The notes: generated by a model not told the origin, from the sequence alone. A stretch of DNA of 64,000 nt from Antrodiella citrinella (GCA_004802725.1 SGPM01000090.1:22990-86989), one strand, 5' to 3'. Shown: positions 33,918 to 45,939, counted from the first letter of the stretch. Translations and numbers: made by a program.

Positions 33918-34504
33918 CACGCCCAAATTCCTACTCACCCATATCTGTCATTCCATGTTTCTCTTTCAATTTGAATGTTTTGAGATGCTTGCACGTGATT
34001 ACGTAACGCGACCCGGAAATCATGTTCGCAACCGTCACTCAAGCTCTTTCATCAATATTCACAAATCGCTCCGATTTTTCAAGTTAGGTATCGTGATGAT
34101 TCGAGACCAAGCTTGGGGTGGTTGATCATTTTATAGCGTGCGTTCCGTGAAATCCCCTCTTTGCTGTACGTTTCCCGACATCCCCGGTCGGCGTTGTCGA
34201 CACTATTACTTTGCTCTCTCTATTTTAGCTTGATGAGCGCGTTCCCGATTTCATAGGATATGCTAACGCGCCATTGTATGTGTACAGGTGGAGCGCGCTG
34301 GGGTGACCCGCCCATTTTACACCGCCGCGCATGGAGCCGCGGGTCTCTCGCATTCTGCGTTTCATGGGGAGGAGCCGCATGGAAAGAGGCTATTGCGCTT
34401 CCTCCCCTCGCATACGAGGTTGACATAATGTTTCGTGGTTCGCGGTATATATACAAAGGACAAGCTGAGGTGTGATTTCGTGTCCCCAACCTCATCGTAT
34501 CACC
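33918..34504. other. intergenic, no gene seen
   Basis: The 3' flank of the P450 and the promoter of the F-box gene, with a TATA box at 34446. Confidence 0.5.
34446..34453 (+). promoter_or_regulatory. TATA box of the intronless F-box gene
   Basis: TATATATA lies about 50 bp before the ATG at 34505. Confidence 0.5.
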
Positions 34505-35776
34505 ATGGAAGTCGTTCACGCTCGTCCAGCGCCCACCCATATCAACACTGACATTCATGCCAGAATCCCGACCATTGACATCCCTCAGGAGGTCTCCGAC
34601 ATCATCGTTGACCTCCTCTCACGCGACGCCAGGTCCCTGAAGTCGTCTGCGCTTATTTCTCGACAATGGCGCGACCGCAGCCAATACCACCTGCACCACA
34701 CTCTGAAGCTCGATCGCAAGAGCAACATCCCATCCCTTGTGGACATATACGGCGACAACCTCCTCCCCCACTACGTCCGCGCCATCTCCATTGACATGAT
34801 GTGGGGCGACTTCTGGAGCATGATATGGGGCGAATCCTGGAGCAGCCTGCTTCCAATTTTCCATCAGTTCGATGGCGTACGCTCACTGTCGCTTGGACGT
34901 ATGGGCCCCATAAGCGTCGCGATGCACGAGTTCGTGTCCGAACGTTTCGCGTGTCTGGACTCCCTCTCCCTCACCTGCGTCTCCGTCGAGAACTTCTCCA
35001 CGTTCTCAACCTTCCTGAACGCGCTCCCCCACCTCGCGCACCTAGCGCTGAAAGACGTGCACTGGTCGAAAGCCGGTGGAGAGGTCTCTCCGAGCGTACA
35101 CAGACTCCGAACACTCCGCCTCGCTTTTTGCACAGAGCAGAGCGTGTTCGTGAAGTGGCTGATGAGCGTGGGCGAGGATAAGCTTAGACTGGAGTCTCTC
35201 TCCCTGACGTGGTACCACGACTCCGACAGTTTGCGGGCTTTCGTGGGCTTCGTGGGCGGGCACTTGCAGCACCTCGCGTTCTCTTACGTGTTCTCGGACA
35301 TTTTCTCGAGGGGTAAGCTTGCGGAAAGATGCTGTCTCATTATAGCGGATTCTCGTACTGATATATTGGTGTTAGATTGGAGGCAGTGTCCGCTGGACTT
35401 GAGCCCAAACACGGGTTTGCGTACGCTCGAGTTCCAGCAAAACATCATGGCGCCCCACGTCTGGGGCAGCCTTTCCACCGTTCCCGAGATGCTGTCAAGT
35501 GTCGCGTCCTCGCGGCTCACCACACTGTGCTTGCACTTGACCAATCTGGAAGAGGAACCTGTCCCGTACGCGTGTTTGTCCACCATTGACGCTATACTCG
35601 ACAAGTCACCTTTCATTTCCGCACTCGCGAAGGTCAACTTATTCACGGACGTGTCGCTCTCCCCTGAGAACGGGCGAGAGCACTGCATGGAACGGATTCA
35701 ATGTTCCATCCATTCTGCCATGCCGAAAGCGTTGAAGAAGGGTTTACTGCGTATCGGGTGTCTGTCTGCGAAATGA
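34505..35776 (+). CDS. F-box-like protein, single exon (423 aa)
   Basis: The N-terminal part reads as a basidiomycete F-box: IDIPQEVSDIIVDLLSRD, then SLKSSALISRQWRDRSQYHL, near residues 22-62. After it comes a long region of leucine-rich-like strands without a clear repeat length (for example LDSLSLTCVSVENFS and LRLESLSLTWYHDSD). It is uninterrupted, which is unusual here since almost every neighbour has many introns. The ATG at 34505 is the first in frame. By family it would serve as a substrate receptor for an SCF ubiquitin ligase; the target is unknown. Confidence 0.82.
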   Translation: MEVVHARPAPTHINTDIHARIPTIDIPQEVSDIIVDLLSRDARSLKSSALISRQWRDRSQYHLHHTLKLDRKSNIPSLVDIYGDNLLPHYVRAISIDMMWGDFWSMIWGESWSSLLPIFHQFDGVRSLSLGRMGPISVAMHEFVSERFACLDSLSLTCVSVENFSTFSTFLNALPHLAHLALKDVHWSKAGGEVSPSVHRLRTLRLAFCTEQSVFVKWLMSVGEDKLRLESLSLTWYHDSDSLRAFVGFVGGHLQHLAFSYVFSDIFSRGKLAERCCLIIADSRTDILVLDWRQCPLDLSPNTGLRTLEFQQNIMAPHVWGSLSTVPEMLSSVASSRLTTLCLHLTNLEEEPVPYACLSTIDAILDKSPFISALAKVNLFTDVSLSPENGREHCMERIQCSIHSAMPKALKKGLLRIGCLSAK

Positions 35777-35913
35777 TGTGATGCAACGTCCAGATAGTAT
35801 TGTAGGGGGCCGACGTAGAATAGTAATGTGTGTATATCGTTCGAGCGTAGCGTATAATATATAAGTTGGAACCTCACTTTCCCCTGTCATGTCATATCCG
35901 GAAACGAAACGGC

Positions 35914-37838
35914 TCACTGAACCCCAAGACCCCATCCAATGAATGCGAAAGTGACGGGCATGACACCGGTAGCAATGACTGCAATGCCACAGTACACGAA
36001 GACCTTCGTTAGGACTGATCACACGAAAGGTCATTTACGTTTCGATAGTGGAAGGATAGTGAAACGTACCATCGGCATCGTAATGCTTGACAATATCTGC
36101 CTCCTTTCCACCCAGCTCCTCCATGTTGATACCCAACCCATCCGCATAGCTCAATCCCTTCCCAAGCTTCCCACCTTTCCTAAGCTTAATCTGCCTTCCC
36201 TGCCCGTGTGCCCNCTCCTTGCTATGCGCCGTGCTAGCGCCAATGCCGTCTGCTTCAAATTCTCCAGGTAAATCAATGACTGATGGGATAGCGCGAAGTC
36301 CGCGCTCGGCATACATGTTCTTGTAATCTGTAGCGGGGGTGTAGTAACGACGGTGTGGGAGGGAGAAGGCAAGTGCGAGGAAACGGAAGATGGGAGGAAG
36401 GATGCGGTGGAGAAGGAACTTGGCAAAGATACGCCACGCGAAGATGGCCAACACACCGCAAATCATCTTGAGGGCAGCAAGGCTCCACCATGTGGACATC
36501 TCGGCCCACATACCGATGGGGTGTCCGGGCATGATGAGGGTCAAGTGCTTTGCATCGAGTGGGTAGCGTGCCATGGCCCAACGAGTGAGATAATCACCCA
36601 TGGCGACCGAGATGAAAGCAATGGCATCCTCGAAGCAGGGACAATCGTCCACGGGTACAGGATGACGATGGACAAGAAGTATGCAGAGAGGAACGATAGT
36701 CGCAGGCACTAGAATACACTGTTGGCTTTTGAATACTATAGGATATTGAAATAACGCACCAATCCACCCAGACCGTATTACCCATGCATTGATCATCGGG
36801 CCTACGAAATGTTGCATGGCCCAGATAGCAGTCCCGAGGAGGGCACCGACGACACAATCTGTGAAGGAATGCATTCCGGTGTAAAGACGCCCATAAACAA
36901 TCGAGAAAACGTAGAAGCCCAAAAGACAAGTCGCCATAACAAACCAGCCTGTAGACAGCCCGGTCTCGACAGGAACCAGGAGGTCTTCAGGAATACCGGC
37001 AAGCGTCGAGTTGCCCGCAGAAGCAGGTGTGATTTTGGGAGACACCGGCGTGGTATAGAGTGTGTAGACAGCCGCGAACAATTGCAGAGCGATCGATATG
37101 CTGTTCGTGGAATGTGTGGAAGGGAAGCCATACTCCAGATGATGGTCGCCGATAGCTATGAAGAAACAATGACTACAGATACTTGTTAGGAGAAGAAAAA
37201 GTACGTACTGAGTCGGGTAACAGGCGGAGCATAGGGTCTAGGGGCACAGATCAAATCCTTGATGAAAGAACTGGCGTAAACACCGATGGCCAGAACGACT
37301 AGCAGGCTATCACACAACCACAAATGAGATCACAAATAGCGTAGCAGAAGAAATGAACTCACCCTGAGCCGAATTCACCATATCCAAAAAAGAAGAATGC
37401 AGGAAGCACGGTCATGAAAAAAGTATGGGTTCCAAGGGAGGATGTGTATACGAAATACGCATCGAGGAACGGCGTACGGATGAATTCCTGCAGTAACATA
37501 TAGTCATTGCTTTAATATTCCATAGCTCAATGTAATGCTGTATGGCGTACCTGCATCCTACCAATGACTTTGGACTCCCATGCCACAGTCCGGACGATGC
37601 GCCTCCTGATCGCCGCCCGCCAGAAGTTCAACGTCCTCGAGTAAACCTCCTCCGGGAGAAGGCCCACACCGCGGAAAACGCCATCGATGTCGCCCTCCTG
37701 GACGCTCTGAGTGTCGCTCTGATCGCCCTTCTCGTCGTAATCCGTAGAGGGTACAGATTGCAGCTGTGGGGCCTCGTACACTGCTGGCTCCGGCGTGGAA
37801 CTTCGGGAGCCCGTGAAGAATTTTGTGTTCGTCGTCAT
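35914..37838 (-). CDS. sphingoid long-chain-base 1-phosphate phosphatase, PAP2 type (548 aa)
   Basis: It would dephosphorylate phosphorylated sphingoid bases in the ER, like yeast Lcb3/Ysr3. The 6 exons (minus) are 37838-37551, 37487-37363, 37306-37209, 37155-36760, 36708-36070 and 36014-35914 (1,647 nt). The three PAP2 motifs are clear: KDLICAPRPYAP, the EYGFPSTHSTNSISIAL block, and GRLYTGMHSFTDCVVGALLG. Multiple hydrophobic segments follow, including a C-terminal one (VIATGVMPVTFAFIGWGLG). The N-terminal 60 residues are polar and S/T-rich. One undetermined base (n at 36214) falls in a codon after HSKE, which would be W, R or G. The gene converges on the upstream plus-strand F-box gene, only about 140 bp away. 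Confidence 0.93.
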
Positions 37839-39784
37839 ATCGGTCGTTAAAAAAGGGGAGTTACATGCAATTCAGAGCAGCCCTGGAGGCGAGGAGGAAG
37901 GGGGTAGACGCAGGATGTGGAGAAGGTGGGAGATACTTGGGGGGGGGGAATGGGAAGGAAAGCCAACTGGGAATTTCAAACAGCCGTTCCCTCTCAGCGC
38001 CCATTACTTGAGTCTGATACATCAAGACAAACAGATGCGCTCGTCATGCGGCCGCACTCATATCTGATATAATGTCGAGACATTGGGCGAGTAACGAGAG
38101 CGGAGCTCATCTTGGGAGACCTCACACTGAGGCTGAGGCCTGAGGCTCACAGCAGAAACAGATGACAGAACACAGGATCATCTTGGATCATCACGCGAGA
38201 TCATGTATGGGTCACCGCTATTCGCGATGGGAGTACAATACATAACACGAATCACGATATGCGATGCCCAGATAGAAGAGCGAGACAATCCCAGATGGAA
38301 AACGGACGAGCAGCGAATGAACTGTGCGCACTAAACGGAGGAGAGTCAGTGATGAGGACGCAGCAATATCGACAACACAAAAGCCTCAGTCAACATGAAT
38401 TTATCCTTCACGAATATCGGACATATGCTTGTATAAAATTTTGGCATCATAGGCGGATGAAAGGGTACTAGCAAAAAACATAAAAAACAGTGACTGACCT
38501 CGAGCCCAAGAGCAACCGACGACAAACGTTTGTATCCTGCAATATATCATCATTCAGCGTGCTAAAGCAAAGACGGAAGTCGATGGGCGATTCTTCAGGG
38601 GGTGGTGTATGCTAGCAAAGGGCCCACAGGTATGGTCGCCCGCTAGATATATCGTCACAAGAAGGGGCGGCCTGGAGTCGGCACGGGATCGAGCACAAGA
38701 TACTTACCTACCGTCAACGAGTGCATGCCTGACAAGAGAGGGATAATCAGCAAATCATTCACAAAAAAACTGTGAAGGAAAAGAAAAAGCTCCGTTGGTG
38801 ATGCATGTTAATGAGTAAGGCTCAGGTGTTCGCCACTCGGTGTGTTATGGAAAATAAACTATCTTCATCGCTACGAACAGACACGAAATGAAGCTCACCA
38901 TGATGAAGGACAACGACGTCGATGTCGACTAAAACCTTGCCAAGAACCGAGAGTGTTGAAAAGGAAAATAGTTAGGCTGAAGAGAGCGCGTGCGCCGCGC
39001 GACGCTATATAAAAGGCGGAGTTTGGGCGGCGTTAATATCGGAGCTGGCTGAGCTGTACAGTCTCGCGTATAAAGCCTCACAAATTTTGATCTGTTCTTC
39101 CTCGTCGTGTCCATTTCCTCGTTGGCTCTGGCGTTGACTGGTGTCTTTTGACTCTTATGGTGAGTTTCCGTCGTCTTTGTCTCTGCACACGAAGTCATCC
39201 TTCGTTTTGTGATGAACAATCAGTTCTGCTTCCGAAAGAGAGAGCAATCTCCTTGTGGACAACAACTTTATACCAAAAAAAACTCTTTCTGACCTCTTCT
39301 CTATGCTCGCACTTCATTGTACTTGCGCTGACTTCAATCCTCTGTAGGCTAGCTGTGTTGTATGCTGGTTGGGATACGTCTAACTTCGTGGGATCGGTGG
39401 ATTAGTGTAAGGTGTGTACGCTCTTCCATGTATGTGTCGATAGGACGAAAACAAGTTCATCCATTCTTTGAATGTCCCGTCAGGCATCTTGTGCCTTCCC
39501 GCTCTCGCTTGCGAGGGTCGGCTCGTTGACGTCGTCTTGATGTCTTCAGGCTGGGAGGGTATGAGAACAGCGTGGCGGGAAATTTGAAAACATCGGCTTC
39601 TCTGATCCTATGTGATTTTCTTTCGCGCCAGACGTTTCACTGACCTCACTTCTTCAGATGTTCACTTCATATGTATCGTTACTGTACCGCAATCAATACG
39701 ATTTTATTGGATTTCTACAATATGACTGCGATGGTGTGAAGATAGCTCTGGGTATCTGAAGACTGAGGGAGAAAGACGAATGAA
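37839..39784. other. 1.9-kb intergenic stretch with an unassigned TATA box
   Basis: No protein gene was found. A strong TATA box sits at 39006. Downstream of it ATG|GTGAGT at 39158-39166 and CTCTGTAG before 39349 could be a donor and acceptor, suggesting a spliced non-coding or micro-ORF transcript. A G-run lies near 37,940. Confidence 0.4.
39006..39015 (+). promoter_or_regulatory. strong TATA box without an assigned gene
   Basis: TATATAAAAG within a GC-rich context (CGC...GGCGGAG) is the best TATA box of the window, yet no coding gene follows within 1 kb on the plus strand. Confidence 0.45.
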
Positions 39785-41189
39785 TCATATCAAGACCGCT
39801 GGTTTATACGACACCACCACCCTCCACTTATTCTCAGTCGCGTCCAAGAAGTCCATCCTCTGCTCTCTTCTATCGCTCCGTTCCGCCCTCCGCTTACGCC
39901 TATCCGCTCTTCGCTCCCTCCGCTTCCCACTCCTTTCGGGGTGACTGTCATCTGATGAGAAGTCATCGTCTGAGACGTTCCCGCCTCGACTATGCACTAC
40001 ACCCTTCTCGTGGCTCCCCTGTCTGTGCGGCATCATATCGGGAGGTAGACCTTGATGTGGTCCGGAATAGCAGAACCGCCCACGGGCAAGGACGACGTCT
40101 ACCTGTCTAGGATGGAAGAAATGCTGGTGAAAAAGATCGTCGGTATCGCTATGTTTCTCCCGTGAACGAATTGCTCTCACCTGATTCCAGGTGTCGAAGA
40201 CCTGAGCGAGCGGTCCGCGCCTCTTGCTCTTTACATGTGCTTCGATACCCATGTTCACCAAACGACCGAGGCCTGTGCAACGCGATCCATAAGCCCTCGC
40301 GCCGCATATCATTACATGAACGCCACGTACCAAATGACACCGCTAAATGCGCCGCTGTCGGTGCGACGATTGGGAGGCTCGTGAAGTCGATTCCACCAGT
40401 AGCAGCGACGCCTTTGACAGCACTCAGGAACCACAACCAGTCTTGCTCACAGATATCATGCGTCGCAAACGGGTGCGGGTTTACGATCGACTGTGGTGGC
40501 TCGCGCGGGAATCCTTTCTTCAGGTCGTTATCCGCGGTGAAGAGCACGGTCGATGGGAAGGAGGGGTAGGTCAGGTCTCGGGGCGGTGTGCGGAGGAAAG
40601 ACGGAGGAGGCGTGACTTGACCTGATTTTAACCCAGAGCCACTGCTGGTGGGCGCGATGGACGCGGCGGAGGATGTGGTGAACTCGTTGGTGCCGCGAGA
40701 TGTGGCGAAGGAGCTGGCCCTGTTCAGGTCGGTGGCCCCGGAATGCGAAGCCACACTGGGGTCCGAGTATGAAGTGTGGGTGAACGACGAGGATGCGAAG
40801 GAGCCGCTCCTGTTCAGGTCGGTAGCCGTGGGCTGTAGAACCACACTCGGGTTCGAGAACGAAGAGTGGGGGAACGGCACGATAGTCCCCGCTGGCGTGA
40901 CCGGGGTAGTCGAATGCGAGTACGTATCGCTGACAGAATTCAAAGTTGCACTTCGGTTGGGTTTCTCCGGAAGTGCAAGCGGGGCTGGTAGACGTGCATC
41001 AGGTGGTGGTTGTGCACTCGATGAGGCGGAGACGGAAGGGGAAGAGTAGTGAGAATCGTAGGCAGGAGGGGGCAACTCTGCGTCGGCGCCAGCGCTGTTC
41101 GACGGAGTGTGATTTGCCGACAGAATGTGATTTGCTTCTCTTCCAGCGTTGTACCGCGCCTTCAATCGCTCTTTCTCGCTGGTGAACAT
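39785..41189 (-). CDS. Ser/Pro/Thr-rich protein with conserved C-terminal domain (about 422 aa), function unknown
   Basis: I do not recognise a characterised family. The 3 exons (minus) are 41189-40331, 40272-40181 and 40102-39785 (1,269 nt). The first about 200 residues are low-complexity, rich in S, T, P and A, with near-repeated pieces (SVVLQPTATDLNRSGSFASS, then SVASHSGATDLNRASSFATS). A compact region follows: PFATHDICEQDWLWFLSAVK through SFGLGRLVNMGIEAHVKSKR. It ends in a very basic R/K/E-rich stretch (GKRRERRADRRKRRAERSDR) that could be a nuclear or nucleic-acid-binding tail. The last acceptor could alternatively be CACCAG 24 nt upstream, also in frame. A TATA box sits 70 bp before the ATG. 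Confidence 0.75.
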
Positions 41190-41257
41190 GCTTGTCGTGC
41201 GATCAGTTCAAGACGTGGAAGTGGGGAGAGTAGTCGGTAGGTCCCTGCTCGCGAGGG

Positions 41258-41264
41258 CTTTATA
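41258..41264 (-). promoter_or_regulatory. TATA box of the Ser/Pro-rich protein gene
   Basis: On the minus strand TATAAAG lies about 70 bp before the ATG at 41189. Confidence 0.5.
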
Positions 41265-41419
41265 TGCAGGTTCCAGGATCTAATTGCGACGGACCTCTTT
41301 GATGGAGGATATGAAGACCTGGCGCCGGCAAGGTCTGACACCACGACAAAAAGATTTTCCGTTAGGACACTTGACAACAGCGCCCTGCAAAGCGACAACG
41401 CGATGGAGCGAAAACTTAG

Positions 41420-41507
41420 GCAACCCAAAATTTTGAAGGCACCGCAGCCCCGCTTTTTTGGTGGTGCTCGGACATTTCCGAGGACAGTGCTCAATTTTTT
41501 GGGTTGC
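41420..41507. repeat. 88-bp imperfect inverted repeat with inner hairpin
   Basis: The left arm GCAACCCAAAATTTTGAAGG pairs with the right end TCAATTTTTTGGGTTGC. Inside, CTCGGACATTTCCGAG forms a second perfect 5-bp hairpin with a 6-nt loop. The unit lies in the intergenic space between the Ser/Pro-rich gene and the next F-box gene. Confidence 0.7.
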
Positions 41508-42038
41508 TCTCTTACTACATAGCGATAAGCATCTCTGATTGTCGACTAGCTTGGGATGCTCGGAGGGCTGCATGAAAGCAGTGATACTGATCGTACTACC
41601 AGACACTGGCGGATCTCATTGTGGGTCCAACGAGTGATCGGTGATATCGATCTTGACCTGTGGAAGGGCCGCGTAGGTTGGAACTTCAAGAAACACCGCA
41701 CTAACGATCTGACGCAGTGCTGGGACGTAGCCTTGATGATCATCGGCGCGGAGTTACCTGAAGGTCAATGCCAAGGTCGATGCGGTAGCATGAGGCACCG
41801 TGCACACCTCGAGGTGCTATGGATCTTCGAATACGAATCAGAGCGCCACTATCAAAAGCGACATACTAGTTTATGGTTATCCTCGATCAGCTGAGCTGGG
41901 GTGATGCGAATACAGAGGGATGGATGCGTGAGAACTGACTTAGGTCGGGCGTAAAGCAGGAACGACTGGGAGAGATGATTTGGGAAGGGTATCGTGTTTG
42001 CTGAAAACCCGAAAGCTGACACCATGAGCTCATGACAC
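41508..42038. other. intergenic, no gene seen
   Basis: Open frames here are antisense or unsupported; no family was recognised. Confidence 0.45.
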
Positions 42039-43421
42039 TCAAGCCATGATATCAAGCCAAACGTGCAGACCACGCTCCTCCTCTGCCCGCCATATGTTAG
42101 GGAACACCAATTGCAACCATGTCTTCACCACTACACCACTCGGACCCGAATACACGAATCGCACCTCCTTCAAGGAGCGAAACGCGGAGCCCCGGAACTT
42201 CCTATCCAGCGGCTGGTAATGCGCAGGCTTCATATCCTCATCGGAGAAATGGTTGAAAGAGATGTGGAAGATAATGGAAGAGAGCTTGGTACACCAATTT
42301 GCGCAGGTCTCCAAGATGGAGCAGATGAAGGGGTGGTGTAGAGGGTTGAGTTGAAGTTCCAGGATGCGGAGGTTTTTGAGATGGGTGAGACTAGGTATCC
42401 ACATGACATCGAATTTCAAGGTCTCTACAAGTATACGTGCATGCATGAGTGAACATTCGTCTAGGAAGATTCGTTTCAACAGATTTCACGTACCGGCAAC
42501 GTGAGGCAGGTTAACAATAGAGATCTTCAGCCGCCGCAGAGCGCGTCCGCACTCCGGGAGGATGACATTGGAGATATCATCCATCGCATGCAATCGCGCG
42601 CCCGTATGGTAGATCTCCAACGTTTGAACCGCCCGCAACGACTTGGAGCAAATCAAGCTCCCGAAGTCATGAACGAAATCGTGGTGCTGGATTGTCAGAG
42701 TGTTGAGCGGGATCCGCACATGCATTGCATTGTGCACCGGATGACTCAATGGTGTACACATCGACATGAATGGAAACTGGTCGTCTTGGAACTGCTGGAC
42801 AGCAACGTGGAAGTCGTCTGCGCCGAGATCGAACGTCCGTGTACCAAGAGAGTTCAGCTCGTGCAGCAGCGGGAATGCGTGCATGAGCGCAAGGAAGAAT
42901 CCCTTGTGCCCCCAGCAGGATTTGAAAGTGAGGGATCGGACCCTCGACGCGAAAGCTTCGGACACCCTGTAGATGCCTTCCGCCGAACTGCGAGGATCAT
43001 TCGCATTGATCTGCGAGAACGTCAGGGAATGCAACTTCTTGAGTTTATCGGCGAGGATGGGACCGGGGAAAGGTTTGACAGTGTTGTCCGTGCCACAAAT
43101 ATCACAACGGGATGAAGACTGGGCATGGCCGAAGAGCCAATCCTGAAGACTGTCGCCGCTGGCGGATCCGTCGATGTAGAGTTCTCTTATCCAGTACCCG
43201 ACGGTTGGATCCCTAATCAGGATATCCTCCAATTCCGCCAGTCGTTCAGGGTTTCTGAGAACAACGTGGCGAAAGACAAAAGGACGCACGGCGGTGTACC
43301 ATCTACGAGAAACGAGAGTGCAGTGAGAGAGGGTGACACAATCATTCCACAGAAATGATGCCACATTCTCTACCGTCTCAAACGGAAGGAAAGATTCATC
43401 TGAGGAAAGGATAGAAGACAT
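42039..43421 (-). CDS. F-box-like protein (437 aa)
   Basis: The N-terminus is a basidiomycete F-box: FLPFETVENVASFLWND, then LSHCTLVSRRWYTAVRPFVF, residues about 10-50. It is followed by FRHVVLRNPERLAELEDIL and a long LRR-like body. Exon 1 is 43421-42494 and exon 2 is 42424-42039 (1,314 nt), separated by a 69-nt intron (GTACGT...TTGTAG). An earlier CCTAG would give a 33-nt intron that is also in frame but is too short to be likely. The middle carries a Cys-rich spot (SSRCDICGTDN). Probable SCF substrate receptor; target unknown. Confidence 0.8.
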
Positions 43422-43959
43422 ATGTCTGTGTAGCTTACAAGACTTGACTTCCGGTCGTTGGTTTCGAACAAACCTTGTCTCGGCTGCGAGTCCGAATGGA
43501 CAAATGTAGCTTACGTCACACTTCCATTCTGAGTCCGTGGACCGAAATCTCTTTCAAGTTCTTGTCATGAGGTGGAGGTCGTAAGATTACCCGCAGACTC
43601 ATAATTCTGGACAGCATGGATCACTAGTAGCTATTAAGCAAGAATGAATGACGGAAGCAGAAGTATCAAATAGTATCTCAGGACCGAGTCCCAACCCGAC
43701 ATGGTGTAGTGGGGAGCGAGGCACATGCAAAGGGTCGATGCGATCATCCTGAAGAACGTTCAGTAAAGTATGTCAAAATCGAAATGGCGCAGGGCTCACC
43801 TGAGCTAATTGCTCCAAGAGGTCAAGGCACATCTAGGCTGAATTTAGCTGCCAAGTCTCTCTAGATACGTCGGCGGTCTTTGATATATGTGAGCATGGTA
43901 TGCTTCTTGCAATCCGAGCATATCTTGAACCCCTGAATCCTTCTCATAGTATCAAGGAC
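43422..43959. other. intergenic, no gene seen
   Basis: The upstream region of the F-box gene and the 3' flank of the decayed BTB gene. Confidence 0.45.
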
Positions 43960-44880
43960 TCAAACGTAGCCATCTGCGCAGTCTAAAACATCGTCCTTGT
44001 GACCATCCAATTCGCTTTTGCACTCGTCTTTTTGAGTGCATTCAGGACTAGTGGTCTCCATGATAACAAAATAGGATTGTTGAATATTGTCGTAGCGAAG
44101 AGCGCGTTGCCCTTTCAATATCCTCTCCAGATCCTTTCGGGATAGTTTCCAACAGATTCCGTCTTTATCCTGGTATCCACGTACGAGCCGACTCGGATCC
44201 GACAGTTGGGCGCAGATGTAGAATGCTGGGGGAAGGATCTCGTTCATAGTGAACATCCTGGCCAGATTGATAACGGCGATGACATCGACGTTGGTAATGT
44301 GTAGAGCATCACTTGCGTGCAGGACTTGGGTATGAAGGTCGATCTCGGGTTCTCCGAGTCCTCCGTCATCCGTATAAATATTTCAGAACGCGTCCAGACG
44401 AGAAGGAAATACTACTTGGAGGCGTTTGATTGCATCAAGGCGGAGATGCTCGATCTGGTACTTGGTTCTAAGTCTGAGCCATCATGAAAGTAACCGTGCG
44501 TTGGTCTTCAAACAATCTAGGATACATCGATAAGTCAGATTGCCAAGAAGAACGAGGGCGAGCATACATGTTCCGGTTGTCAAACATGAAACGGAGGATA
44601 TGCTCGAGGTCCTTCTTCGTGTCCGACAGTTGAACAACAGGGCATCCGTCAAGCACCTCTGCGTCGGCGGGCTGAGGAAATGTGAACATAACGTTGAAGA
44701 CACTAGAGTCCCTCGAAAGGATGTTCCGAAAGACACGAAACGCTGTCCTGTCCTCTGCTACAAGAATGACATTGCCGTCTTCAAACCAGACTCGGATGTC
44801 TCCTCGGATGTAGGTATTTTGGCTGCTCGATACCGTCGACGGTGGTGCTGGTTCGTGCTCCCGACATATGTCCTCCGTGC
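43960..44880 (-). pseudogene. decayed BTB/POZ domain gene
   Basis: The minus strand carries a BTB/POZ N-terminal part (VWFEDGNVILVAEDRTAFRV, SSVFNVMFTFPQPADAEVL, VVQLSDTKKDLEHILRFMFD). A second part follows (LRTKYQIEHLRLDAIKRL, VIAVINLARMFTMNEILPPA, FYICAQL, ICWKLSRKDLERILKGQ). The order matches the intact paralogue at 62.5-63.8 kb. Lesions are a TGA in frame at 44383-44385 after SRLDA, another TGA plus loss of the FEEVLAM block before LRLRTKY (about 44,475), and a C-terminus cut short relative to the intact gene. The start region is also unclear. No spliced product of normal length is possible. Confidence 0.75.
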
Positions 44881-45939
44881 GTGGTCAACTGGAGAGTTAC
44901 CTTGGTATTAGTAGGATTTTTCACCGTTTATGACGCATTATGAATCCTACTTTGAGGAAACGAGCGTGAGCTCCGAGCTGTTACTGTAAGTTGCAGGACA
45001 CTTGTGGTAGTATGATGAGGTGTTGCTTCAAACCTAACTTTGGTGGTTGACATATTTACCTCAATGTACGGTAAGTACGCGAAACACGTTGATATCGATC
45101 AGGCTCTCGATGGCGTGTACCAGGACCTGATAAAGAACTTGCGCAAAGCCAAACATTATACACGCTCGTTCAACAAGGCAAATTGACGACGCGCCGACTG
45201 GCGCTACATCGGACCGCATGTCCCGACGACGTTGAGACTTGCTTCACCATCTCCACGCCAGTCACTACAAACGTCAACATTGTCCGCCTCTACATAACGA
45301 GATGACGACCCACCTTTGAGCTCGTGTTTAAAGGTGTTTACTGAGAGCACCGTACTGCCACTACTTCTTCTGCAGCGCATTCAATGTGGCGGACGAGTCC
45401 TCGGACGGCGGCCACGGCATTGCCTGTCAAGCGGATCAGCACCTTCGGAGAGCTCGAGCCCTGACGAATCTCACAGGGATATTGCTCTAGTGCTTTTGAA
45501 TAGGCCTTCTTCCGCTGGTCCATGTTCACTGAGGCCGCTACGCGGAGCTTCTGGCACACGTTGCGTTCCGCGCACATTTGCTCTCCGCGACATCTAGTTC
45601 TAGAGCGGCCAACTAGCCTGTCCCTGCGGAGTTTGTCAGTGGCATAAAGCTCCGATCAAGAAGTATACAGGGTCTTTACAATCCCCTTGCCCGCTCCAGT
45701 CGACAAAAACAGCATAGCCTACTACCTTGATTGGTCCTTGAACCCTGATACACATCCGACCGCCGTCCCCGCCAGTCTACCTGTTAAAAATATCGCACTA
45801 GATGACACCGTGACTTCTTCTCGGCCGTCATTCGCGAACGCGACATGTGCCAAGAACACGGAAAAGCTCTATATAATGTATTCTGCTGAGTCTGCTGAGT
45901 CTCCAAAAATCTCCTCGCCCTTTGCTGAAACTTTCATGC
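44881..45939. other. intergenic, no supported gene
   Basis: Fragments of open frame exist on both strands (45,060-45,190 plus; 45,338-45,577 minus; 45,687-45,971 plus), but none joins into a model or resembles a known family. A short TCTGCTGAG repeat is at about 45,883-45,900. Confidence 0.4.

Noticed and set aside
40162..41049. Plus-strand open frames opposite the Ser/Pro-rich gene
   Set aside because: They are antisense reflections of a codon-biased, repeat-rich exon on the minus strand.
42462..42494. A 33-nt intron in the F-box gene at 42-43.4 kb
   Set aside because: A 69-nt intron with a better TTGTAG acceptor is also in frame and has normal length.
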